DNA of 6,221 bases from positions 1 through 6,221 of the forward strand of contig CAYFUN010000043.1 in the NCBI GenBank assembly GCA_964346535.1. The letters are read 5' to 3'. Below the pieces are notes generated by a model. That model was not told the origin of the DNA. It did not search any database and saw nothing but the letters and a program-made list of their open reading frames with translations. Shown one piece after another: positions 1 to 5,789 of the stretch; the first letter of the stretch is position 1; the number at the start of each line of letters is the position of its first letter. Source of the DNA: Neofamilia sp964346535 (GTDB lineage Bacteria > Bacillota > Clostridia > Tissierellales > Peptoniphilaceae). The position numbers were made by a program, and so were the translations under genes.

Positions 1-418
1 GCTCATAGCCCAAGTGAAATAATACTTGATTTTCAGCATCAATACATCTTACCATCTTATCACCTATTTTCCCAATACCGCTAAACACCTTTGGAGGATA
101 TGCTTCTCCTTCAAAAACAATATATCCTTGCTCGTTGAATTTAAATATATGAAGATCAATTATTCTACCTTTAGAGTCCTTCCAAACCGTGTGAGATGTG
201 GTGGTATATACTTCTTTAACTTCTGCAAAGCCTTTCTCTTTTAATATTTCAATAAACTTTTTACTATTACTTTCTTCCACAAATAAGTCAATATCGTTGT
301 GTGTTCTTGTTTCTTCTTCTAATAGCGCATCTACTCCCCAACCACCATCTATCCAAATGTTAATTCCATTTTCTTCAGCATATGTTATTATCTCAATGGC
401 ATCTGTTTTATTTACCAT
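1..418 (-). CDS. Lincosamide/aminoglycoside nucleotidyltransferase-like protein (Lnu type), C-terminus cut by window edge
   Basis: The first 139 residues are visible and the frame is open to the left edge. The protein resembles the small antibiotic nucleotidyltransferases of the Lnu(A)/Lnu(C) type, which transfer AMP from ATP to a hydroxyl of lincomycin or clindamycin in the cytoplasm. Family lengths of about 160 residues suggest that some 25 residues lie outside. Visible signatures are IWIDGGWGVDALL at residues 21-33, HNDIDLFVE at 40-48 (D42 and D44 are the likely metal ligands), a third acidic site IDLH at 87-90, and the conserved QVLFHLGYE at 131-139. The ATG at 416-418 has a strong GGAGGG Shine-Dalgarno five bases upstream. 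The gene lies 82 bp downstream of the CPBP gene on the same strand and could be cotranscribed or use its own promoter. The family call is firm. Whether it confers lincosamide resistance cannot be read from this fragment, since related proteins have other or unknown substrates. Confidence 0.85.
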   Translation of the reverse strand, partial: MVNKTDAIEIITYAEENGINIWIDGGWGVDALLEEETRTHNDIDLFVEESNSKKFIEILKEKGFAEVKEVYTTTSHTVWKDSKGRIIDLHIFKFNEQGYIVFEGEAYPPKVFSGIGKIGDKMVRCIDAENQVLFHLGYE

Positions 419-423
419 GTAAT

Positions 424-429
424 CCCTCC
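424..429 (-). promoter_or_regulatory. Shine-Dalgarno of the nucleotidyltransferase gene
   Basis: On the minus strand this reads GGAGGG and sits five bases before the ATG at 418. It fixes that start codon, and no competing start is nearby. Confidence 0.8.
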
Positions 430-454
430 ATTCAAATTCCTATTTATCTATTTG

Positions 455-479
455 ATTATAAATAATACTTAAATCTCAA
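455..479 (-). promoter_or_regulatory. Possible promoter of the nucleotidyltransferase gene (weak)
   Basis: On the minus strand there is a perfect TATAAT at 455-460 and a TTGAGA at 474-479. The spacer between them is only 13 bases, well below the usual 16-18, so the pairing is doubtful. The TATAAT may act alone or with an unrecognised -35 element. The surroundings are AT-rich, so chance matches are expected. Confidence 0.3.
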
Positions 480-500
480 TATAAGAAAAATGTGTCTTAA

Positions 501-1307
501 TTAACTATTATTAATTGGAATTATTTCACTCCAATTATGCTTAGGATAAATAAATTCTAAAGCAATAGCTCCTAATATATAGGGTATTAGGTTGAAAGCA
601 AAAAATCGAATAGCAAAGACTCCATTAACATCAAAATGACCATGCATTGGGTTTATTATTTGTGATGCAGTCATGATTACTGTATGAAATCCTATTGAAG
701 TCCATACATTTCCCGACTTGGCTCTAATATAACCCAACATAAAACCATATCCAGGGATAAAGAGAAGTTGTTCCAAAGAATATACTGCTCCTATAAAGTA
801 TGCAAATAATGAAAAAATCAGCGTTTGTATAATGAGAGTTATCCAGTGTGGAAACATTGCATTTACATGACTGTAAATGTATCCCCTCATTATAAGTTCT
901 TCTGGAAATGCTTCTATTAAAAATACTGTTATATATAAAATTAAAGTACTCAATAAAAGTTGATTCAAGTTTGTTGTTACTGTTATTTCAGCCCAGCCAA
1001 CTAATAAGGCAATAACTAGACCAATCACTGCAGGTATAAACCAAAGGATTGTTCCGACAAAAAAGGAAATAATATTTGTACATAAATCACTCATCCCGAT
1101 CTGCCTCCAAGAAATTCGATCAGTTCTGCGTGTAGTATTGACAAGTATAAAGCTTAGAATCGTAATAGCTAAGCCAGTAAAGAAATGAATTGTAGAATTA
1201 TACTTATCTCCTGAAAACATACTATTAAAGTGTAGTATTAATCTCCAGATGAAAATTGAAAATAGTAATACTACTCCTATTTTTAGCATCATATTTTTTG
1301 CTTTCAA
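501..1307 (-). CDS. CPBP-family (Abi/CAAX protease-like) membrane protein, motif-deficient
   Basis: A strongly hydrophobic protein of 268 residues with about seven or eight membrane segments, numbered here from the TTG start. The CPBP family comprises glutamate-type intramembrane proteases related to Rce1; in bacteria many are linked to bacteriocin immunity or to unknown processing. Motif 1 (EExxxR) is intact as EELIMR at 136-141. Motif 2, normally FxxxH, is FSLFA at 165-169 followed by Tyr, so the usual histidine is absent. Motif 3 keeps its His (GFHTVIM, H208) but has Met212 where Asn or Asp is common. It is therefore an atypical or possibly non-catalytic member. I chose TTG at 1305-1307 because AGGAGG lies nine bases upstream. 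An in-frame GTG at 1326-1328 would place that AGGAGG inside the gene and has no ribosome site of its own. All four Asp codons are GAT. It precedes the nucleotidyltransferase gene on the same strand. Its biological role is unknown. Confidence 0.8.
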   Translation of the reverse strand: MKAKNMMLKIGVVLLFSIFIWRLILHFNSMFSGDKYNSTIHFFTGLAITILSFILVNTTRRTDRISWRQIGMSDLCTNIISFFVGTILWFIPAVIGLVIALLVGWAEITVTTNLNQLLLSTLILYITVFLIEAFPEELIMRGYIYSHVNAMFPHWITLIIQTLIFSLFAYFIGAVYSLEQLLFIPGYGFMLGYIRAKSGNVWTSIGFHTVIMTASQIINPMHGHFDVNGVFAIRFFAFNLIPYILGAIALEFIYPKHNWSEIIPINNS

Positions 1308-1482
1308 TAATTTCTTCCTCCTCAACACAAAATGGGTTTATTAAATTATTTATTTCATATAAAAATACTAATGTTCAGCAATAGTTTTTTATTTACCCAT
1401 CAATTTATCAATCTATTTTTCTCATTTTTATCCTATCATCACTCAAATAACCCTATGTCATCTATAAATCACCCCAAAAATG
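1308..1482. other. AT-rich leader upstream of the CPBP gene, no gene seen
   Basis: This stretch has no supportable coding sequence on either strand. It should carry the CPBP promoter, but I find no convincing -35/-10 pair. The best candidate on the minus strand is TTGCTG followed after 16 bases by TATGAA, which is weak. No tRNA or riboswitch-like fold is evident. The open frame on the plus strand here (1332-1646) runs across two inverted repeats and into the end of the methyltransferase gene, and is not credible as a gene. Confidence 0.5.
1317..1322 (-). promoter_or_regulatory. Shine-Dalgarno that sets a TTG start for the CPBP gene
   Basis: A perfect AGGAGG on the minus strand, nine bases before TTG 1307. 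It lies inside the longer open frame that begins at GTG 1328, and ATG codons further in (1292 and 1289) are too far away. This makes TTG the best start. Confidence 0.65.
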
Positions 1483-1522
1483 CGGGTCAAAAAACGGTGC
1501 TTTTTCACCGATTTTTGACCCG
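1483..1522 (-). terminator. Strong inverted repeat, probable bidirectional terminator at the operon end
   Basis: The arms CGGGTCAAAAAACGGTG (1483-1499) and CACCGATTTTTGACCCG (1506-1522) are 17 bases each, match with one mismatch, and enclose a six-base loop. Read on the minus strand, the inner hairpin CGGTG-AAAAAG-CACCG is followed at once by TTTTTT, the form of a rho-independent terminator. The plus strand gives a similar hairpin followed by ATTTTT. It lies 41 bases beyond the methyltransferase stop, where the pepT-to-methyltransferase operon should end. The outer GGGTC/GACCC pairs make it longer than a typical terminator, so a role as a mobile-element end or MITE-like remnant is an alternative. 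Confidence 0.7.
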
Positions 1523-1536
1523 ATTTTCGCTCTCAA

Positions 1537-1554
1537 ACCACTACATGTTGTGGT
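1537..1554. repeat. 18-bp near-perfect palindrome between operon end and terminator
   Basis: ACCACTACATGTTGTGGT is palindromic except for one T/T mismatch on each side of the central ACATGT. Dyads of this kind are typical of binding sites for dimeric DNA-binding proteins or recombinases. It sits ten bases past the methyltransferase stop and 14 bases before the long inverted repeat. Nothing in the sequence shows what binds it. Confidence 0.5.
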
Positions 1555-1563
1555 CGACAGGTC

Positions 1564-2490
1564 TTATTTCTTATCATCACCACAATACGTCATCAGAATT
1601 ATACTCTCAACGTGATCTGTCCACGGAAACATATCGAATCCCTTAATTTTTTCAACTTTATATTTGTCCCTTAGTTTTTCTAAGTCATCTTTAAGAGCGT
1701 GTGGATTACAGGATATATAGATTATTTTTTCTGCTTCAAGGTCAAGTAGACCTTGGATGGCGTTGTCGTCTAGGCCGCTTCTGGCGGGGTCTACTATTAT
1801 GCCGTCGACTTTTATATTATTTGCTTTTAAATCTTGTAAATAAAGGCCTGCGTCCATGGCTGTGAAGTAGGCGTTTTTTATTTTATTGTGNNNNNNNNNN
1901 NNNNNNNNNNNNNNNNNNNNNNNNNNNNNNNNNNNNNNNNNNNNNNNNNNNNNNNNNNNNNNNNNNNNNNNNNNNNNNNNNNNNNNNNNNTTAAAGACTA
2001 TAGATGTTATCTCTGGATGAATTTTTCTTATTGCCTTAACAAAGTTCTTTGATGATGGAATTAGTGGGTCTGTTACAATTATTACTAGTAAAATTTCTTT
2101 TGAACTTTTGCCAATTCTAACTAAGGACCCTCTTAAAAGTCCTTCTTTAGTGTCTATATCGTAAATGGACCACTTAAAGGACTTGGCCAGATCTTTTACT
2201 GTGGCATTTATTTCTTGGGCCTTGGTGTCTTCGATTAAACACGAGTCTATTTCTAAGACGTTTTTTGTGTACTCTTCATACTTGCCCATAATAACTTCCT
2301 TACCATCAAAAGCAAAGGCGTCGTGGACTTTGTTTCTATAGTAATATGGATTCCACTCGCCTTCTATAGGTTCAATATTTTCATCGGGGAAAAGTTCTCT
2401 TAGGTATTTTTCTTTTCCTTCTAGGGACAAGGGATAGTTGTCGTGGTTGTAATGACAGCCTCCGCATCTGTCCATTATTTTACAAAGCAT
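1564..2490 (-). CDS. 23S rRNA (uracil-C5) methyltransferase, RlmD/RlmC (RumA/RumB/TrmA) family, interrupted by assembly gap
   Basis: This enzyme uses S-adenosylmethionine to methylate C5 of a uridine in 23S rRNA (U1939 or U747 in E. coli numbering). The [4Fe-4S] ligands are C3, C9, C12 and C84, with spacing C-x5-C-x2-C-x71-C identical to that I know for E. coli RumA. After the gap come DPARSG, the catalytic nucleophile in ISCNP (Cys codon 1708-1710) and DMFPWTDHVE, with the general-base Glu at 1606-1608. There is no N-terminal TRAM domain, which fits RlmC and the short Firmicute versions. The substrate-binding and SAM motif I region falls in the 100-N gap (1891-1990). The start is ATG 2490 with AGGAG about ten bases upstream, and only four bases separate it from the fetB stop, so it is cotranscribed. 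RlmC, RlmD or a dual-specificity RlmCD cannot be separated from sequence alone. Confidence 0.9.
   Translation of the reverse strand: MLCKIMDRCGGCHYNHDNYPLSLEGKEKYLRELFPDENIEPIEGEWNPYYYRNKVHDAFAFDGKEVIMGKYEEYTKNVLEIDSCLIEDTKAQEINATVKDLAKSFKWSIYDIDTKEGLLRGSLVRIGKSSKEILLVIIVTDPLIPSSKNFVKAIRKIHPEITSIVFXXXXXXXXXXXXXXXXXXXXXXXXXXXXXXXXXXHNKIKNAYFTAMDAGLYLQDLKANNIKVDGIIVDPARSGLDDNAIQGLLDLEAEKIIYISCNPHALKDDLEKLRDKYKVEKIKGFDMFPWTDHVESIILMTYCGDDKK
1891..1990. other. Assembly gap of 100 N inside the methyltransferase gene
   Basis: Exactly 100 N, the conventional placeholder for a gap of unknown size. The frame is open on both sides and family motifs appear in the right order, so the gene is probably intact in the genome. 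In E. coli RumA the last cluster Cys and the catalytic Cys are 227 residues apart, while only about 143 residues of that span are visible here. Roughly 80-90 residues (about 250 bases) are therefore likely missing, more than the placeholder suggests. Confidence 0.95.
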
Positions 2491-2494
2491 AGCT

Positions 2495-3292
2495 TTACTT
2501 CTCCTCTTCTATTTCTAATATAAATTGGTCTTTGTCATTAAAAAATGTCTTTGACCCAAGGTTTACAAAAATAATTACACTTAAAGAAACTGCTCCTAAT
2601 ATTCCTAACATTATTGCTATTTGGTAGCGGGTTGCTACTAGAGGTGATTGGCCTGATAGGATTTGTCCTGTCATCATACCTGGCAAAAATACTATGCCCA
2701 TGCCTAGCATAGAATTTATTGTTGGAATTATTGCTGAGTCAAAGGCCTTGTCTACTATTTCTTTTACTGCATCTTTGGGCCTTGCTCCTAACATTAAGGC
2801 GCTTTCAATTTGATTTCTATTGGCGTGAATGCCTTCAAGTAAATTATTTATTCCTAGGGTTATTCCTGTCATAGAGTTTCCTATTAGCATGCCTGCTATT
2901 GGAATAAAAGTTTTTGGATCATACCAAGGCCTTACATTTAAAACTACAAGAATAAAATAAAGTAAGCAAGCCAAAGTCGATGTGACAATGGAAAAGGCGA
3001 TAACTTTTTTTAGCCTAGCTGAAAGTTTTCTCTTGGTTCTATTAATTATATTTCTAACTGCAAAGGCCTCCATAACCAAGGTCAAAAGAATTATATAAAG
3101 AGGATTGTTGGCCTTAAAAATATAAACTAAGAGATAGGCTGCCAAAATTAATTGGACAGTCATTCGAAAACTGGCTAAGAGGATTTCTTTTTCCCTGGAG
3201 AGTTTCTTTTTTCTAACTATTATTAAAAGGATTACTACAAAAATATAGGCAGCTGCCATCCTGTATAGGCTAATATCTAAGTTATTATTCAT
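2495..3292 (-). CDS. fetB: ABC transporter permease, FetB (UPF0014/YbbM) family
   Basis: An integral membrane protein of 265 residues, close to the usual FetB length, with about seven hydrophobic segments (roughly residues 8-26, 38-58, 63-78, 97-119, 127-148, 190-210 and 223-245). Family signatures are PIAGMLIGNSMTG at 131-143, ESALMLGA at 163-170 (the coupling region facing the ATPase) and LPGMMTGQIL at 203-212. In E. coli, FetAB is a putative iron exporter that improves tolerance of iron-linked oxidative stress; the substrate here is inferred from family only. The ATG at 3290-3292 overlaps the fetA stop by eight bases and has an AGGAAGGG ribosome site six bases upstream, which indicates coupled translation. 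The C-terminal tail ends in acidic residues (EIEEEK). Confidence 0.92.
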   Translation of the reverse strand: MNNNLDISLYRMAAAYIFVVILLIIVRKKKLSREKEILLASFRMTVQLILAAYLLVYIFKANNPLYIILLTLVMEAFAVRNIINRTKRKLSARLKKVIAFSIVTSTLACLLYFILVVLNVRPWYDPKTFIPIAGMLIGNSMTGITLGINNLLEGIHANRNQIESALMLGARPKDAVKEIVDKAFDSAIIPTINSMLGMGIVFLPGMMTGQILSGQSPLVATRYQIAIMLGILGAVSLSVIIFVNLGSKTFFNDKDQFILEIEEEK

Positions 3293-3929
3293 AAAGAGCC
3301 CTTCCTTCTTTTATCTCAATTATTGCATCAGCATAGTCTTGGACTAATTTTTTCGAATGAGTTACTACTATGAGAGATTTTTCCTTGGTCCTTACATAAG
3401 ACAGAATATAGTCCATAACAAAGGCCTCTGTGTCTTGGTCCAAGGCTGAAGATGGCTCGTCTAAAATTAAAACTTCTCCGTCCATTAATAAAAGTCTGCC
3501 TAGGGATATTCTCTGCTTTTCTCCCCCAGAAAGATTTTCTACTTGGTCATCTAAGGATTTTTTTATTTTCAGGTCAGCAAGTATTTGTTCTAGCCTTTCA
3601 TCTGATGCCAGTGGCTTTTCAGCAAACTTTAGGCCAATTAATAAATTGTCTTTAACTGTTCCCTTATATATTGCTGGACTTTGGTTGGCCATTAAAACCT
3701 TTCGCCTAAGGTCTATTGAATTAATTTCATCGATGTCCTGGCCCCTATAATAAATTTTTCCAGAATCAGGGGAGATCATTTTGTTTAAAAGTTTTACAAG
3801 AGTTGACTTGCCGCTACCACTTGGGCCAACTATACATGTAATTATATTTTCCTTTATTGCTAGGTCGTCTACAGACAAAATATTTTTAAATTTTACACAG
3901 TCAAGTTTAAATAAATTTGAGTTTTCCAT
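3285..3929 (-). CDS. fetA: ABC transporter ATP-binding protein, FetA (YbbL) family
   Basis: A single nucleotide-binding domain of 214 residues counted from ATG 3929. It has Walker A GPSGSGKST (35-43), the Q-loop Gln at 83 (ANQSPAIYKGTV), the ABC signature LSGGE (133-137), Walker B VLILDEP (153-159) and the switch His in VVTHSKK (191), so it should be a competent ATPase. It overlaps fetB and must power that permease as a 2+2 complex at the inner face of the membrane. The start is ambiguous. GTG 3938 gives a four-base overlap with the ogt stop but has no ribosome site. ATG 3929 has AAAGTGAT just upstream, which partly matches the anti-Shine-Dalgarno, and I prefer it. Assignment to FetA rather than another small ABC ATPase rests mainly on the FetB neighbour. 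Confidence 0.92.
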   Translation of the reverse strand: MENSNLFKLDCVKFKNILSVDDLAIKENIITCIVGPSGSGKSTLVKLLNKMISPDSGKIYYRGQDIDEINSIDLRRKVLMANQSPAIYKGTVKDNLLIGLKFAEKPLASDERLEQILADLKIKKSLDDQVENLSGGEKQRISLGRLLLMDGEVLILDEPSSALDQDTEAFVMDYILSYVRTKEKSLIVVTHSKKLVQDYADAIIEIKEGRALYE

Positions 3930-3934
3930 TTTAA

Positions 3935-4426
3935 TCACTTTCTATAGGAAATTTTTTCTAGGTCTAATAGATATTTTTTCTTATCTAAGCCACCAGCATA
4001 ACCAGTTAGTTGTCCGTCTGCTCCTAAAACCCTGTGGCAGGGAACAATAATTGAAATCGGGTTGTGGCCTACTGCTCCACCAAGAGCTTGGGAGTATTTT
4101 TTATTTGCAAATATTTCTTGGCTAAGGTCTCCGTAAGTCTTACTTGTGCCATAAGGAATTTTTACAAGTTCTGCCCAAACTTTTTTTCTAAATTCTGTTC
4201 CCTCAAGTTTTATTGGGGGCAAAAAATCTGGAACCTGTCCCTTGAAGTAAAGGTCCAACCATCTTTTAGTTTGAATAAAGACTGCTAAGTCAGATTTATC
4301 TTGAAAGTTTTTTAATTCCTTAGGAATATATTTGCCGTCTTCAAAGTCTAAACTTAAAAGATGACTTCCATCGCTGGTCATTAGCATTTGACCTAAGGGG
4401 CCTTGGTAGTAAGAAAAATATTTCAT
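3935..4426 (-). CDS. ogt: Methylated-DNA-[protein]-cysteine S-methyltransferase (O6-alkylguanine-DNA alkyltransferase)
   Basis: This suicide repair protein transfers the alkyl group from O6-alkylguanine or O4-alkylthymine in DNA to its own cysteine. At 163 residues it has the usual size of the stand-alone Ogt form without an Ada domain. The N-terminal domain covers about residues 1-70; the conserved DNA-binding domain runs from about 76 and contains PYGTSKTYGDL (91-101), HNPISIIVPCHRVLG (121-135, acceptor Cys130) and GYAGGLDKKKYLLDLE (142-157). The position of the arginine finger (Arg128 in human AGT) is Gln113 here, in SQALGGAVGHNP. Many Firmicute homologues have Gln at this place as far as I recall. 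The ATG lies one base after the pepT stop, with no clear ribosome site, so translation is probably coupled to pepT. Its stop is five bases before the preferred fetA start. Confidence 0.94.
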   Translation of the reverse strand: MKYFSYYQGPLGQMLMTSDGSHLLSLDFEDGKYIPKELKNFQDKSDLAVFIQTKRWLDLYFKGQVPDFLPPIKLEGTEFRKKVWAELVKIPYGTSKTYGDLSQEIFANKKYSQALGGAVGHNPISIIVPCHRVLGADGQLTGYAGGLDKKKYLLDLEKISYRK

Positions 4427-4427
4427 C

Positions 4428-5684
4428 TTATTTAGCTGCTAACTCTATTAATTTTAAAGTTACTAGGCAAGATTTTTCTGCTGAATCCATTGGCAAAAAC
4501 TCGCTAGTGGCGTGGAAATTGTGGGCGCCAGTAAAGTAATTTGGCGTAAGGATGCCCAGGCTAGAAATATAAGACCCGTCAGTTCCACCTCTCATTGGGA
4601 TGGTAATTGGCTCGATATTTAACTCTTCAAAGGCCTTATAAATATTATCAATACATTCTCTGTTGTCAGCAGTTACTGCATCATAAATATTGGCATAGAC
4701 ATCTTCCATTTCTATAGAGATTTCTGCCTTTGGGTACTTGGCTTTTAATAAGTCAACTGCCTGTCTAAGATAAGATTTTTTATTTTCATAGCCAGTTTTT
4801 GAATGGTCTCTGATATTAAAAGATATTTCTGCCTTTATAACATTTGAATTTATTCCGTTAACCCAAATATAACCTTCTCTTCCTTCAGTATTTTCTGGAG
4901 TTTGATTTCTGTCTAGCATATTTATAAAGTCGTTGGCTACCATTAGGGGATTTACTAATTTGCCCTTGGCAGACATTGGATGGGCTGAAACTCCTTTGAT
5001 GTGAACTCGGCCGCTTCCTGCATTAAAGGTTTCATAAACAACTTCTCCCAGTTGGCAGCAGTCAATGGTGTAGGCATAGTCGACTTTAAACTTTTCGTAG
5101 TCAATTTTTCTCGCTCCCCTTAGGCCAATTTCTTCATCTGGCACAAAGGCTATGTGAATTTCGCCATGGTCTACTTGGGGATTTTCTTTAAGGTATTCAA
5201 GAACTGTCATTACATTTGCAATAGCCGCCTTGTTGTCTGCTCCAAGAACTGAAGTGCCGTCAGAAACAATTATATCTTGGCCAATATAGGCTTTTAATTC
5301 TGGATGGTCTGCTTCCTTTAACACAATACCTAAGTCTTCGTTTTGAACTATGTCTCTACCTGGATAAGACCTAATTACTTGAGCCTTTATGTCTGGGCTT
5401 AGGGATACGTCAACTGTATCTAAGTGACAAACCCAACCTACTACTGGAGTTTTTTTATCTGTCTTTAATCTTTTTTTCAAAACTCCATGAACGACACAAA
5501 AGTCGTTTATATAAACATCTTCTAGGCCTAGGTCTTCTAGTTCAGCTGCTAAAACTTTTGCTAATGTCCATTGACCTTCACTTGAAGGAACTTCTGTTGC
5601 TTTTGCATTACTTTGGCTAGTTATTTTTACATATGATAAAAATTTTTCTTCAAAAACTTTTTTAAAATTAAATTTATTTTCCAT
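4428..5684 (-). CDS. pepT: Peptidase T (tripeptide aminopeptidase, M20B zinc family)
   Basis: A cytoplasmic di-zinc aminopeptidase that removes the N-terminal residue from tripeptides. The 418 residues match the family length. Metal and catalytic sites are in order: HLDTVD (H87, with D89), GADNKAA (bridging D150), DEEIG (catalytic E184 and ligand E185), TIDCC (D208) and, near the C-terminus, GAHNFH (H388). The dimerisation domain (about 218-330) contains the VSAHPMSAKGKLVNP segment typical of PepT. PMRGGTDGSY (363-372) is also conserved. After D208 the sequence is CCQ, where many PepT proteins have GGE or GGP. The start is ATG 5684 with AAGGA about seven bases upstream, behind its own TATAAT promoter, so it heads the five-gene operon. 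Full-length with all ligands present, it is probably active. Confidence 0.95.
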   Translation of the reverse strand: MENKFNFKKVFEEKFLSYVKITSQSNAKATEVPSSEGQWTLAKVLAAELEDLGLEDVYINDFCVVHGVLKKRLKTDKKTPVVGWVCHLDTVDVSLSPDIKAQVIRSYPGRDIVQNEDLGIVLKEADHPELKAYIGQDIIVSDGTSVLGADNKAAIANVMTVLEYLKENPQVDHGEIHIAFVPDEEIGLRGARKIDYEKFKVDYAYTIDCCQLGEVVYETFNAGSGRVHIKGVSAHPMSAKGKLVNPLMVANDFINMLDRNQTPENTEGREGYIWVNGINSNVIKAEISFNIRDHSKTGYENKKSYLRQAVDLLKAKYPKAEISIEMEDVYANIYDAVTADNRECIDNIYKAFEELNIEPITIPMRGGTDGSYISSLGILTPNYFTGAHNFHATSEFLPMDSAEKSCLVTLKLIELAAK

Positions 5685-5712
5685 GTCTTTTTCCTTTTAA
5701 CTTTCTTCTTTA

Positions 5713-5741
5713 ATTATAGGCTTTATTAAAAAAATATTCCA
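5713..5741 (-). promoter_or_regulatory. Probable promoter of the pepT-ogt-fetAB-methyltransferase operon
   Basis: On the minus strand a perfect TATAAT lies at 5713-5718, about 28 bases before the pepT start. Seventeen bases further upstream is TGGAAT, a poor -35 match, inside an AT-rich spacer. It lies between the padR terminator and pepT, where a new promoter is needed. Confidence 0.5.
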
Positions 5742-5743
5742 CG

Positions 5744-5785
5744 CAAAAATAAAAACCTAAGACAAATAATTTTCGTCCTAGGTTT
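5744..5785 (-). terminator. Rho-independent terminator after padR
   Basis: On the minus strand AAACCTAGGAC (5785-5775) pairs with GTCTTAGGTTT (5763-5753) over 11 bp, including one G-U pair, with an 11-base loop. A T-rich run follows (TTATTTTTG, down to 5744). In the plus direction the G-U pair becomes an A-C mismatch, so termination of minus-strand transcripts is favoured. It starts five bases past the padR stop and separates padR from pepT. Confidence 0.8.
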
Positions 5786-5789
5786 GAGT

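Noticed and set aside
26..422. Two overlapping plus-strand open frames (26-244 and 198-422).
   Set aside because: They lie opposite the nucleotidyltransferase gene, whose motifs and ribosome site are clear, and their translations look like no protein family.
1483..1554. Reading the paired repeats as a CRISPR fragment.
   Set aside because: They are inverted, not direct, repeats, with different sequences and no spacer periodicity.
1332..1646. Plus-strand open frame of 104 residues.
   Set aside because: It crosses the long inverted repeat and the palindrome, runs antisense into the end of the methyltransferase gene, has no ribosome site, and its translation has low-complexity, non-protein-like composition.
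1564..2490. Reading the methyltransferase as a pseudogene because it is short.
   Set aside because: The shortness is explained by the N gap. The Fe-S ligands before it and catalytic residues after it are in the same frame and correctly ordered.
3430..4288. Four plus-strand open frames opposite fetA and ogt.
   Set aside because: They are antisense to genes with complete ABC-ATPase and alkyltransferase motifs and have no supporting features of their own.
5685..5789. A riboswitch or T-box upstream of pepT.
   Set aside because: Only about 60 bases lie between the padR terminator and pepT, and no conserved aptamer or T-box sequence is visible; the hairpin present fits a terminator of padR.
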